Assembly: GCF_001540865.1 (NCBI RefSeq)
Contig: NC_033640.1
Span: 9,080,834-9,144,833, forward strand
DNA: 64,000 nucleotides
Reading direction: 5' to 3'
Origin: Ananas comosus
Lineage: Eukaryota; Streptophyta; Magnoliopsida; Poales; Bromeliaceae
Positions within the stretch are counted from its first letter, which is position 1. Every line of letters begins with the position of its first letter. The position numbers were made by a program, and so were the translations under genes. Positions 24,108-36,460 of this stretch are shown piece by piece. The notes below the pieces were generated by a model. It saw nothing but the letters and a program-made list of their open reading frames with translations. It had not been told where the DNA came from and did no database searches.

Positions 24108-27074
24108 TATATTATTATGTGTATGTGTAACAAATGCTTATTGTACTCCTCAATAGTAGTTTTTATGTGCAAACAATGGGGACAAATTGATGGCTTTGTT
24201 CACTTGTTTCAATCATAGGCTATGATGGCTACTATTTATGTACTATGGATGAAGGGCATGCACATGATGGGTTGTGGTTAGAAATTAATAATGGGTCATG
24301 AATAATTTGTTCCCACAACATAAGTTTTTTAATTATTACTTACATGATATCATGTCCACAAGAGAAAAAAAGAAAAAAAGAAAAAAAAAAGTGAAACTAT
24401 TGCTTGTGCCTAGAGTACCTTTACAAGTCATGTGTTGCATTAAATATTTAGTGATCAATATGTTAAAACTAAAACTAAATTCTTATCTATAAGGTGTGAA
24501 GGATCTGCTTATAAAAATTTATGAACATTGATAATATAATTATCTAACCATTAATTAAATAGTATCAAAATCAATTACCTCGAAAATTAGAGGATATTGC
24601 TGGAATTTTAGCAGTACAGTGCGTGGCTCATCGATCGAGTGCATTGTATAGATCACCCAATAACATTAACTTTTTAGAATAAGTATAAATTTATTATATA
24701 GAAAAAATTTTAAATTGTCATCCTAGCAAGCGAGTTAGCGTATTTTTAATTTAATACTCAGCGGTTTAAAATATTTTACTTTTTTATCCTGTAATTTTAT
24801 TTTTATTCTACTATTAAGATTCGTGATTAAGTAGAAAATTAAATTGATATATTTTACCAATCACATGATGGGTGTATAAAAATAAAGGTTACGAAAATAC
24901 TGTAAGTTGTCACTATATGATTCATAAATTACATTAATTTACTACCATGTAGTTTATAAATTTTATCATTTTAGTATTGTCCGAAATTGGTCTAACTTCC
25001 TGTTCCGTAACAAGAGGCTCGAAAAACTAATAATTTGAGTCGGATGAATCTAATAAGTTAAATCGGGTTGTTATTTATATTAGACCTAACGTTCAAATGG
25101 ATTAAGTAAGGTCGAAACATATGAAACGCTATGGTTGAGCCCTCAAGTACGATAAGTGCAGCTTTCTTAGCAGTAAATGTTTTTGAAATAGTTGATTATC
25201 TCTTACAATCCACATGTAATAGTTTAGTTAACAGTAGATTTTAACAGCAAGATAAAAATAAAAGAAAAGAACAAACTATATGACACTATACTGAAAATGC
25301 GCTAAACCACGCGGAGCAAATTAAAGGATTTTTTATTATTTATGAGATATCCTGCACACAAGAAAATAGAGGAAAATTGCATTAATGCATGTAGCTCAAT
25401 AGAGGAGAAAAAAAATTCAACAAGTGGTCCTCACAATAAAAAGCAGTAACATCAACAGGGAATAAAGGCCAAAGATCCTTAATCATATCATTGTTCCATG
25501 TTGCATCATTTTGTACCAAGAATAAATGCGTATTCCCATTAATTGCATTGCTAAGTATTCAAACCAAAGGGACAATATGTACCAAAAAAAAAAATTCTAA
25601 AAATTCAAAGAAGTAGTCAATTTTATGAATTTTTCAATATTGTTTTATTGAGTGATTTGGAACCAATTATATATTAGAGAGGGAAAACTCAATTAGTTGA
25701 CTTTTGGGGGTTGACAATGATTTTTTTCCCTAATTAATACCATCCAATCCATGTGTATTGATAAATTATACAGCTATTATACATATCATTAATCCATTTT
25801 CAGCATGATATATATTGTGTGCCTTCTTAGATTTGAAATTTTCAAATAAACAACATTTTTTTTATAAAAAAAAAAGTTGATTGATACTTGTGTGCTTCTT
25901 TCATTGATGCATGCAACATATTTTCTTCCAATTTATAAGAGAGAAAATTAATTTTTTGTTGTCATTTACTTAGCGTACTAGCTACGACATTTGCAGGATG
26001 TTTTCATTTGTGACACATATATCATATGTATGGAAGAAAATTATTAAAAATTAACAAAAAAAATTAATTGCATCGGCAGACCTGGCAGGTGTGACAACCC
26101 ATAAAATTGACAATGTGCAAGCGATCGATCGATCGATCAAAATTATTATTCTCAATTATTAATGGTATTGGTGTTGTATTATTGCTATTCAAAGCTAGCT
26201 ACCTAATTAATTTCATCTAATTTGTTATCATAAAATTGAATAAATTGGAGATATAAGGTATAAAGTTGCCTCCCAACTTGGGTACAACCATTTATGATGC
26301 CCACATTAATGGATCTCAATTATTACTATTAATTTGTTAATGAATCTCAATTATTACTATTAGTTTGTCAAGGATTTAATAACTTTTTTTGAACATAAGA
26401 TTCCCCATATCTAATGTTGGAGATTGTAGGTTGTTCCCATGTTGTGGGACTAGAAATTAGCATTTTCCCCTCTTAATTATACCTATATTTTAAAATTATT
26501 TGGAAATTAAATTTTAGTAATAAAAACCACTTTCTTGATATATATATATATATATACACACGCGCGCGCACAGAAACAGGACATACATCTTATGCTAATT
26601 CTTTTCACATTTAAATAGTATTGGGTTAAATTGTAAGTTTAGTCTTCAAACTATATAAGTGGATGTGGTATTTTGGTTTTAAAATTTTAATTTATTATAA
26701 TTTTTTTGTTCGAATTTTCAGCATTGCTGCAATTAAGGTCTATAATCCAACTTAGTTGCCTAAATATTAATATATCGTTATATAGAAGCAATGCGTTAAA
26801 ATTTAGTCAGCTAAATTGAATTATAATACTGTATATAATAATTTTAAAAATTTTAATTGAATATTACGATATTCTAAAATTTTAAAATTAAAATGTGACC
26901 TATCTCAAACTAGTTTCAGGTATAAGAATCCTTGTTCTTACATTATTATGAGATTTTATTATATATGGAAAAAAAAAATAAATAAAAAATAAAATTGAAT
27001 GTTCAAGTGGGCCCATAACGCCAGAAGTATATATCCTATTATTATTATTACCACACGCATCATATCCCATGACA
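24108..27074. other. Gene-free AT-rich stretch
   Basis: No coding potential, no bounded element seen. Local features are a (GATC)n run at about 26123-26138 and a (TA)n-(CA)-(CG)n run near 26539-26570. Confidence 0.6.
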
Positions 27075-27380
27075 AAACATTTTTTGATAGCCGTTAGAAT
27101 CATAGCCCTTGTCAGAGAGCGAAGAAGCATCCTAAATTCCTCCCATCCCATCATTACTCCCCACCACCCCCTCGCACGTGACCCGTCACGTGCCCCGCCT
27201 CACCCTTATCAATGCGTCTCCCGCATTCCGCAACCCGTATTCAATGCCCCGCACACGCGCGAACCCCACGGATCCCTGCGCGCGCATTTAACTTAATTCG
27301 ATCACCCCCCTACCCCCTCTGACCACCGTCTGATCAAATCCCACTTCGCATCCCATCCCTCCGTTCGCTCCTTCCAAAAA
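27075..27380. promoter_or_regulatory. GC-rich island 1 with twin G-boxes
   Basis: GC-rich sequence in an AT-rich surrounding, with two CACGTG sites 12 bases apart (27175-27180, 27187-27192). Short ORFs on both strands match no recognisable protein. It could be a promoter of an unseen transcript or a repeat; direction unknown. Confidence 0.4.
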
Positions 27381-27390
27381 ATATACAAGA

Positions 27391-27681
27391 ATAACTTCAA
27401 ACATCACCCCGTAGTTTCGCACTTTCTTACTTTAGCACGCTACGATTTAAAGTGTATCATTATGTTCATATCTTGTGATTTTATTTTTCTCACAAAGTTA
27501 AAACTAAAGAGTATTAAAGTAAATATCTGAAAGTTTTTTTTGTATATAATTTAACGAAAAGTTAAGGGAGGGACTTACGAAAAAATAAAATAAAATCATA
27601 AATTGCTAAATTGATGCAGGTTAATTCACATGATACTAAACTGAAAAATTACGAAACCACGTGGGTGGTATTTGAAGTTTA
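27391..27681. mobile_element. AACTTCAAATA-type MITE, copy 2 of 4
   Basis: Starts ATAACTTCAAACATCACCCC and ends GTGGGTGGTATTTGAAGTTT, which are complementary ends. Internal blocks TTTAAAGTGTATCATTAT and GTTAAAACTAAAGAGTAT as in copy 1. Confidence 0.8.
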
Positions 27682-27921
27682 CGCAAAATACAATAACTCG
27701 CAAGAAATTTATTGAGCACTTGATTGTAATAATAATTGTGAAAATTCAAATTAGAAATTATAAAAAAGTTGGCCGTGTTCGAAAAAGACCATTACCTTAA
27801 CGAGTTTGCCGATTGATATACTATTATAGACCGCGACAAAGTTAGAGATAAATTTTTATTACAATATTGTTGTAACAACCTGATATACCAGCAATAAAAA
27901 TTCGTTCGATATGACTGTAAT

Positions 27922-28269
27922 CAAGGATTTAAGTGCCGTGGCACAGGGTCATGCCGAAAATTTGCCGACACGGTACGGTACTGTGCGGTGCGTGCCGAGC
28001 TGTGCCGATACGTGTCAGTCAAAAAATTTCTTATGTGCCGACGCATAATAGCATGAAATATTTATTTTTTTTAGCAATAAAATATTTTAACTATTTATTA
28101 TATCTTTTTATCATATATTTTGAACTTTATTAAGTAAATTACTTATTAATTTAAAGAATAGAGAATTTTAAGCTATGCCATCAGTACAGGGTCTGTATTG
28201 TGCCGGTATCTTATTGGTACGGTACAGCACAGTAGATGCAGACCGTATCGACGAAAACTTAAAACCTTG
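27922..28269. mobile_element. CGGCACGG-rich MITE, copy 2
   Basis: Ends TCAAGGATTTAAGTGCCGTG and (other strand) CAAGGTTTTAAGTTTTCGTC. The core matches copy 1 (7559-7905) in inverted orientation, including ATGAAATATTTATTTT and TAACTATTTATTATATC. Confidence 0.82.
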
Positions 28270-28489
28270 ACTGCAACGACCTAATACGATAGTAATAATA
28301 AGTAGATAGACCCAAATCACTGGCTCCTCATACAGACTTCTTCCGTTTAAATTCCGACGTCCTCGTCAGCTTCAATGGTAAAGATGGCTCTTAAAAATTC
28401 AAGAAAGTAGCCCTCACAAAAGTTGTAGTGTAGCAATTTGTTGCGTATAGTATTTAACTCTATTCGGTTCTAATAATATATATGGGAAT

Positions 28490-28880
28490 ACATGGGGGCA
28501 GTTCACACCGGGAGCCACGTGGCGGGCCCCGGCTTCCGCCACGGTAATCCGGAGCGTTGCGGTCGCGCTCAACCGGCGACCGGGCATCACCGGTGAACGC
28601 GGGTCACACATGTCACGCTCGGGGGGGGGCACCGCAATTATTGAAGTCATGCGGGGGGATTAATGATAGCGGGGTGGGGGCGCGCAGAGGATGCATGGGG
28701 CTCGTTATTACTCAATAGGTCCCCGCGGTGACCGGCTACCGCCCGTAGCCCTCACGCCACTCATCGCCGCCGTTCGTTGGGTACGAATGGACGGCCCAGA
28801 TCGGTTCGTCCAGTTGTGAAGGGACAGTTGAGGACCGTTTCGGTGCGGGTCTTGCACGGAGATCCCTCACCTTTAGATAA
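28490..28880. promoter_or_regulatory. GC-rich island 2 with a palindromic G-box
   Basis: High GC and CpG, a CCACGTGG palindrome (CACGTG at 28516-28521), no convincing ORF. Similar in style to islands 1, 3 and 4. Confidence 0.35.
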
Positions 28881-29429
28881 TTTTGAACTAGACCCCGCAA
28901 CATCAATTTCTTTTTTCTTTCCCCTGCGGATCTATTAAATTTAGTAAAACTTTTAAAAAAACAAATTTAGAAAATTTAAATTAAATAATTAAATAGCAAA
29001 AAACCTTAGTCTATTCGGGGAAAGTTCGCAAGTTTTCGTATTTAAACTCGACATACAATTTTAACGTGTTTATACTTAACCGCCTAAATTATATTTCTAA
29101 CTTTATTCTACTATATGAAAGAATACTCCTGACAGTAAAATAAAGTATTATTATTTGATTGCTAAATATTAAAGATAAATTTTTTTTTATCTTTAAAATA
29201 AAAAAAATTGCTATTTAGACCTGTTGCTTTTATATTGGAATTTAGATGGACACCCAAGTCTAGGAGAAGCATATCTTGCATTTATTTCTCAAAATTATAA
29301 AAAGGAAATGTTGAGGGGCCGAGATTAGAATACCGTAAAAGTTGAGGGGGTTAGGGTAGATTTTGAGCTACTTTTTACCTAATAATGTGGGGATGAGGAG
29401 CGGTCCCATCAAAGCTTTTATTAGGGAAA

Positions 29430-29810
29430 ATCTGGGGTGCGATTCTCTCCCACATCCGAGAAAAACCGCGAAGCTCTTCGGTGCAACGGTGACATGTCAC
29501 GGCGGGGAGCGCGGGCCCCGCACGTCAGCAGCATGGCAGTGATATGCGGCGGTGACATGGAGTGCGGGGGCGCGATTATAGAGGAGAGGGGACCGTCGTA
29601 GTCAAAGCGGTTGATGGGACGTGCGGGATATGCAATCATAGGTACGGGAGAGCGGGTGGGGGCCCCTGTGAGAACGTAGGCCAGCCGACAACCGTCTGAT
29701 CGCGATCAGAGGGTCGGGCGGGGCGAGATTTTTTGTCAGGTGCCACGTGGCGTGCTGTGATTGGGTGCCGATTTAAATTATGCGTACTCAGACCGAGATA
29801 TTATTTCGTG
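29430..29810. promoter_or_regulatory. GC-rich island 3 with a palindromic G-box
   Basis: GC-rich block with GCCACGTGGC (CACGTG at 29744-29749). The 72-residue ORF on the - strand has no recognisable motif and is not called. Confidence 0.35.
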
Positions 29811-30288
29811 AGCCGTGGCCTATAGACCGACATGCTTTGCGTGTCCCCTTTTTTTTTTTAATTTTTTCTTTCTTTTTTTTTTATGTAATTTGTTGTTGCT
29901 CCTACAACAGCTCAGATTGAATACGTAGACCGATCAAAATCTTTTATATTATTAATATGCAAATACAAAACCAATCCGTAAAGTAAAATTTTACTATTAT
30001 TTATAGCATTGTAAATTTGATCACGTTAAATAATTTATGTTTGGAGGAGTTATTTGGCTCCTATTATTCGACATGCTGGTGCTGTTAGTTGCAGCTATAA
30101 TCTCGTGTCTTTTTTTTTTTTCTGTACATAAATTTTTTTTTAGAAAAAAATTCTCATATTATACCGAGACACTATTTCATCACATAGTACGTATTATATT
30201 ATACAGATCATGTAGCGAAGTAAAACAGATCTAAAAATTCTTCAAATGTGATATTATGTGTATGTCGTGATTTGAGTCTAGGCTTTAA
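29811..30288. other. Gene-free AT-rich stretch
   Basis: Poly-T runs and AT-rich sequence; nothing recognised. Confidence 0.6.
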
Positions 30289-31061
30289 GGTGGCATTTGG
30301 AATGGATACAAAAAGGGGGATAAGGGGCTTATCCCTTCTCTTATACCGAAACAAAAAAATTACTAGGTGGGAACTATACTTCCCATCTCAACGGGTTATT
30401 CCAGAAATAATCCGCTAAAGGTGGGAACTATAGTTCCCACTTGTGGTGGGAACAAGCTTGTTCCCATCTTAACGGGTTATTTTAGGAATAATCCGCTAAG
30501 GGTGGGAACTATAGTTCCCACTTGCGGTGGGCACCCACGGCAGAGAGAGAGAGAGAGATTAAATTAGAATTTAAAATTTTAAATTTTAAAATTTATAATT
30601 TTAAAATTAAAATTTATAATTTAAAATTTCAAAATTTGAAGTTTAAATTTTAATTTTGATATTTCAAAATTTTAAATTTTAAAATTATAAATTTTATATT
30701 TTATATCTTTCAAATTTAAATTTGGTCTTAAATTTAAAATTTTAAAATTTTAATTTTAATTTTGAATTTTAATTTCAAATTATAAAATTTAAAAGTTAAA
30801 AATTTAAAATTAAAATTATCAATGCAAAATTTAAAAATTTAAAAATTTAAATATAATAAGATGAGTAATATCATTATCTTCAATTTATAACTACCAATTA
30901 TTCTTTTTATTATATCTTATCTATCCAAACGTTATTTTTTTATTTTCGGGAACAACCAAATTTCATCCAAACATAAAATTGGTCTAGTTCTCCTTATATC
31001 TAAACTTGTACCTATTCCTACTATAAGTTAGTTCTTACTTATGACCGAACCAAACGAAACC
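30289..31061. mobile_element. Palindrome-bearing MITE, copy 1 (773 bp)
   Basis: Left end GGTGGCATTTGGAATGGATA and right end, other strand, GGTTTCGTTTGGTTCGGTCA. Near the left end are two perfect 20-bp palindromes GTGGGAACTATAGTTCCCAC (around 30420 and 30503) and GGGAACAAGCTTGTTCCC. The rest is almost pure A/T (30560-30870). A similar element in opposite orientation lies at 50945-51706. Confidence 0.75.
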
Positions 31062-31154
31062 ATAAGACTTCTATGATCTTTGAAGAATCTAATTTCCGAG
31101 AACGCGGTTTGACTTACTGCACTACGCGCGCAGAAGAAAAATCATGGAGCACTC

Positions 31155-31155
31155 T

Positions 31156-31187
<32 letters not shown>

Positions 31188-31190
31188 ATG
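31155..31190. repeat. (GCT)n microsatellite
   Basis: About ten GCT/TGC units; the frame starting at the nearby ATG ends at once after the repeat, so it is not called a gene. Confidence 0.9.
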
Positions 31191-31639
31191 AACGGCGAGT
31201 TCGCTGTAAAATTCGTTGACCCTTGATGTTGTGTGAGCCACTGGTTGTGAGGGGGGCATTGAAATTTAAGATCAGGTAGTTAAGTGTGATTGTACAGAAG
31301 ATTCAAATGTGGCTGCCATAGTATACCAACATTTATTTGGAGAATCCGAGGTACCTATCACATTACGCTACCAATCGATCAACTTCATGCTGGACCGCAA
31401 CTAATTCGTCCAAGTAATTTTCAAATTAATATAATAAAATATAATTAATAAGTCAGTTTTGAATGATTAAATCTTATATAGACCGAGGTCATAACGACAC
31501 TTTAATTAAGCTCAATGCCAATGATACAATGATACTGTATACTTTCAACGAGCCAACTAGCATCATGTTAGGAGCCGAATTTCCGTCCTCTTTGACCCGA
31601 TTAAAGATCTTTCTCGGAAAGCGCGTCGGGAAGCGAAAC

Positions 31640-32330
31640 GGCTACGATTAGTGATCCTCGAAGTTTGCGTTCTTCGACTGAATCAAGCGATTCGGCTGAC
31701 GAGGGATCGGATCAGCCGAGTTCGAAAATCTTTACTGTAAACTCGGTTCGGCTGAAAGAGCCGAATAGATGAAATGTACAGTAATTGGTCGGCTGATGAG
31801 TCGAATATATAAAATACACAATAATTGGTCGGTTGAAAGAGCCGAAGGCCTTTATATATTAATAAAATAGAGTGTGCCCGAAGAACATACAGACTCTGAA
31901 AATCTAGTTTACAATAGAGTGTGCCCGTGGGACATACAGACTTTGCTAATATAGTTTACAACTGAGTGTGCCCGTGGGGCATATAGACTACATAAATCTA
32001 ACTTAAAACTACTCCTAAAAAAACAGTAAATGCGGAAAAGAAAAAAATTACATTTAGACTATTCCTAAAAAAATGATAAAATTGTAGAGGAAATAATGAT
32101 AGTCTTCTCATTCGAGGAGAAGAAATACTCCTATTGGAGGTTTCGAAATTACTATTTATAGTAACATCAACTCACATTATTGGTTGGTTAAAAGTAGTGG
32201 AGGGAGTGGTTATAATAATGATGATGAAAGTTATGCCCCATTTTTTATGGAAGTTATGCTCCATTTCACATAAAAGTTACGCCACACTTCTCATAATAGT
32301 TATACCCCACTTCTCAATCGTTCCCGCCTA
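31640..32330. repeat. Repetitive block with a three-copy 47-bp tandem repeat
   Basis: Three consecutive 47-bp units at 31868-31914, 31915-31961 and 31962-32008 share GAGTGTGCCCG, CATACAGACT and a TAGTTTACAA end. Just upstream, TTGGTCGGCTGATGAG and TTGGTCGGTTGAAAGAG are a second degenerate repeat and GCCGAA motifs recur. The block looks like the remains of a retroelement or TRIM but no LTR pair or PBS was found. Confidence 0.6.
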
Positions 32331-32489
32331 AATGCTCTTGAACTTTAGGCGTCTTATTGCCGACTCCTAGTGTACCACATGTCCTTATTTGTTTGGCTCA
32401 TACGTGGGCTATGTTGACGTATTGATTTTAATTTTGGCATTAAAACATCATATGTGAGATTGATATACGAATATTCAGGTGAAAATAGT

Positions 32490-33010
32490 TAGAATACACT
32501 CTGATCAATTAAATTCGATGCCGGATTTAATAGAATACCAATACGGATGTGAAAATCTAGTATCGACAACGTATTCGTATCTGAATTCACATCCGAAAAG
32601 AAATATAGATGTAGATAAGGTTTTGTCAAAAATCAGATTGCATTCAATCGTTTTCGCCCCTGGAAAGCAAGGATCTTTAACCCCAACGGCAAAGCTACGT
32701 TGGATGAAAGAAGTGATTTTCCAATATGTTTTTTTATAATATATGCAATCAAAGTTTGAATATGATTACATATTCTTACTTATATAGTGTCTCATTCGTG
32801 CCAATTTTAGTTTATATTTATTTATATATGTTAGTATATAATATTATGTGAATAACAAAATAAAATGAACGAAGCAGGAAGTATAAAGTTATTTTTAGCA
32901 CATAAATTAACAAAGATATAACACCTAATACATATCCGTATCCGTAGAAAAATATAAATACGGATATCGTTTTGCGAAAAATCCAAACATATACCGCTGT
33001 TTTCATACCT
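32490..33010. mobile_element. Possible degenerate MITE rich in ATCCGTA/TACGGAT motifs
   Basis: Motifs such as AATACGGATGTG, CACATCCGAAAAG, CATATCCGTATCCGTAG and TACGGATATCG recur in both orientations, similar in style to the element at 36013-36460. Clean ends were not found. Confidence 0.35.
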
Positions 33011-33059
33011 ACATAAAATGAATATTAGGGACCGAAAAAAAATATAGTTAAAATTCAGG

Positions 33060-33840
33060 ACCGATGGAGCAATTATCAAATGACTCCGCACTGACCCGCG
33101 GGTCAATCACGGCCCCACGAGCCACCCAACGTCATCGCTCGTCACGTGACTGACGCGTGCGTCAGGTCACGTGATCTCGACACGCGGCGAAGCGTGATTG
33201 GGTGGAGTGGATGTTGCGTGTGCGACGGGGACAAGGGGATCGTGGGCGACCCCATGCGGCGTCGGGTGGGGACAGCTGTCCTATACGAGGGGACAGCGTC
33301 CCCAGTAGCAATCATTAGGACGGTCCATCCCTACGCTCACGGCTCACCGCTCCGTGGGCCCCACGCGCGCAATTATTTCCCCATTGATTGATATGGGCCT
33401 CCTCCCCTTTCGCTGTGGGGGGTCACCGTACCCTTACGCTCACTTGGCGGTGACGGGACACTGTGGACCATCCCCTGTACTCCCTGTCCTCAGTTAACTT
33501 TACTCCGTAGGCCGCGGTCTATACACCGGATCCCGAGAAACCGCAATTTCTCTGGCTCGTTCGCGGGAAAACTCGGACGGTCTACGATGCGCGGTCCGTG
33601 GACTAATTTCACGGGCTCATCACCGTCCATTTCGTCCCCAGATACGGACACTGTTGCGGGGAGATCCGCGACGTGACGGAACGGGAGGGGGATCTGCGGC
33701 CGTTGGTTTCCGTGGGGTCTACCACGTCGACAGTTGACCGATTGAACGGTGGGTGATGGTGGACCACTCGCTGCTACAGTGTTCCGCGGAGCGACGCACT
33801 TCGTACTCATCGTACTCATCATTTATGGAGTGAAAAAAAA
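33060..33840. promoter_or_regulatory. GC-rich island 4 with a G-box palindrome
   Basis: About 780 bp of GC-rich, CpG-rich DNA. At 33142-33174 the sequence TCACGTGACTGACGC, 2 bases, then GCGTCAGGTCACGTGA forms a near-perfect inverted repeat with one extra base and a CACGTG in each arm. ORFs on both strands (62-110 aa) have no recognised motif. May be a promoter of an undetected transcript. Confidence 0.4.
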
Positions 33841-34152
33841 TGCCCACGAACCCCCTCGACTATCGCCAATTTGGACATTAGACCCCTCCTTCATATTTTA
33901 ACCAGTTTCATCTAGTTTAGCCCACATGCGCGAGCTCTTTAACATTTTCAATAATTTTTGGCTTTAAATTATATATTATATTCTCTTTGTCTAATATATG
34001 ATTCAAAAAAATATTACATTACTGATATGTTAACACTATAATATGAATGATTATAGTGCACAGTATTTAAGATGCTATATAAATTTGTCAACATATTAAT
34101 AACTTATGATATAATGTGACCTTATAATAATACTATATAGTTTAATGAGGTT

Positions 34153-34485
34153 AATTTATTATAAGTCTGACCCTTTTGGCGGCAATCTGGTGGGTCGTAT
34201 GGACGGAGCGAAACAGCACTATTTTCCGCAAAGTGCTTCCCGATGCCTCCCGAGCTCTCGAACGTGTCGTGTCTCTGATCAAATCTTGGACCAAAGTTCT
34301 GTGAATCTAGACTGTTACTTTCATTCATCCACCTCTCGGGCTTTCTTCTTTTTCTTCTTTTTTTTTTTCCTCTTTTTGCTAGCTTATTTGGAGGCCCTAG
34401 CTGCTTCCACCATTTATGCTTAGTTCATTGCTTAATGAATGAAGCAGATAGCTTTCTATTTATTTTTCAAAAAAATTTATTATAA
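34153..34485 (+). mobile_element. 5'-truncated LINE (non-LTR retrotransposon) with target duplication
   Basis: An open frame ending at the TGA near 34297 reads LLAAIWWVVWTERNSTIFRK and continues to SLIKSWTKVL, the typical C-terminal zinc-binding tail of plant LINE reverse transcriptases (W..WxERNxxIF). It is followed by a T-rich 3'UTR and an A-tail. A 12-bp target duplication AATTTATTATAA flanks it (34153-34164 and 34474-34485), so the insert is about 34165-34473. It is a dead 5'-truncated copy. The longer ORFs shown in other frames here are shadows. Confidence 0.88.
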
Positions 34486-34916
34486 ATATTTAGTCCAGTA
34501 ACAAGTTGATGATAAGTGAAGCACTATCACGGTATTCCAAGTCCAATCATACTTTTCATATGATTGCTCCCATTGGTGTATTCATTCATCAACATGCTAG
34601 GGAATGTTTTTTTTTTTTAAAAAAAAATTGAAATTGTGATGAAGAAATAAAAAGGTGATCAGTTAAAATTAGGCCGTACTCGCACGCATGCATGCTGTGT
34701 GAAAAATCAATGTATTTGAAAAGCAAGGGTAAAATATATGGATGGTCCCTCTACTATCACCATCTATCAACTTTGTCTCTTCACTTTTAATTTAAAAATT
34801 TTAAATGTTTTATATTGATTAAACTTTAATTTATAACCATCTAAAGTTAGTAATCACATTTTAACTATAAAGGGTGAAATTAATAGTTATTTTTTTAAAA
34901 AAAAAAAATATTTTGC

Positions 34917-35075
34917 TTCGTTTGGAATCGCGAGAAGATTCTGTTATGTATGGTAAAACCGCGAAAAAAAATATTTGTTTACTTTGATAACTAATAGTAT
35001 GTGATGCGGGTTACAATGAGCCACTTGAAATATATATTTTTGTTTCAATACTTATAATCTAATATAAAATGAGCC
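34917..35075. mobile_element. Half copy of a Tourist-like MITE
   Basis: GCTTCGTTTGGAATCGCGAG and ATTCTGTTATGTATGG align with the left half of the MITE at 13591-13820. The right half is not convincing. Confidence 0.5.
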
Positions 35076-36012
35076 ATGAAGAGTGTTTAAGTGAAAAGAG
35101 CATGCATTTTACCCAAGGAAAAGTACCATCAAGGGTGGTGTGCAAAAAAGTTGATGGACAACATGATTGGATATTTCTAATTTACACCACCACCATCATC
35201 ATCATCATCACCATCATCATCATCCTCCTAAGATAGTTCTCATTGTATATTGTATGGAATAAGTAACACCAACACCCCTTGGAACATGTCTCCACATGTC
35301 AATTATTGCCATAATTATGGTGTGGAATGTGTGGTTTGTAGATTAACTTTGAGATTACAATCACTTCATCTTTCCATGTTCCCCTCTCATTATCTCTAGC
35401 ACTACATTTGTCTCTATCCATCATCATCTTATGCAATATGCTCCTCCTCCCTGTAACAAGCTAATTTAATTATTGATAAAGCTAGTGTGTTGTATTAATC
35501 ATAATTGGAGGGGTTTAACTATATATCCCCCTAGATGTGAGAATTTTCCATCCATTATTTACCTGAAAATTTTACACAATCTAATCCTGTTGCAGAATTC
35601 AGAAGATAAATATAGTTTACGTTAATATCTCCAGTTAATTGGTAAATGAATTTTTCGGGTTGATATGATAGCTCAGTCAATTTTAAACTCTTATCTTTAC
35701 ATGAGGTTATGGATTTGATTACTATACTCTTTTTTTCTTTTTTTTTTTTAATCTTACCCGTTAATTCTCTGTGAACTAAGGTGTTACGTGTACTTCTCGA
35801 TCGATCATTTTTTATTTGATCGATCTTTCTGTGTAACAGAGTTAGATTATTGAAATATTTGGAGAAAAGGTCAAAAGATTTGGATCATGACTCAGCTAAA
35901 TCATGACATTCCCGTGCTTTTGGGTCAGGTTAGGTTAGATTGGATTAGATTAATATCACATCTAATCAAAACTGATGTATACATTAAGCCAAATTGAATA
36001 TACCTTCACAGA
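35076..36012. other. Gene-free AT-rich stretch
   Basis: A (CAT/CAC)n run at about 35180-35224; otherwise nothing recognised. Confidence 0.6.
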
Positions 36013-36460
36013 TAGGGATGCCAATGGATACGGATATTCGAAATATTATCCAAATTAATCCGAATCCGAGCGGAGCGGATTTACCGATGCTAAATGGATA
36101 TAGTTTCGGATATGAATATCAAAGATAAATACCCTGCGGATATCGATTCGGATATGAATTTTGATTGTACATGATTCGAATCCGAACCCGAATTTATTTT
36201 ATATTATATATAATATGTATATAAATATTTGATGTTATATCTGCATTTGTATTTTAAAAATTTAGATTTAATGTAATATATTTTGAAATATTTACAAGAG
36301 AAATAATTGTTTCGGGTTCAGATTTTTGGTCGGATTCAGGTTTGGATATGAATGTTTAAAGTCCGTCGGATTCGGGATCGGTTCGGATTTCGGGTTTGAA
36401 GCCGGATTCTGATCCGGATTTTTAAAAATCCACACCGAATCAGACCCGTTGACATTCCTA
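36013..36460. mobile_element. TCCGAA/TTCGGA-rich MITE (~450 bp)
   Basis: Terminal inverted repeats TAGGGATGCCAATGG and (other strand) TAGGAATGTCAACGG. Both flanks are dense in TCCGAA, CGGAT and TTCGGAT words that let the two halves pair, with an AT-rich centre. A related end, GATCCGCTGACATCCCTAGG, is at 57079-57098. Confidence 0.8.

Noticed and set aside
31141..31190. Start of a gene with a Cys/Leu repeat
   Set aside because: The frame is only the (GCT)n microsatellite and stops at once.
33490..33822. 110-codon - strand ORF in a GC-rich island
   Set aside because: No motif, no splice context, low support; open frames are expected by chance at this GC content.
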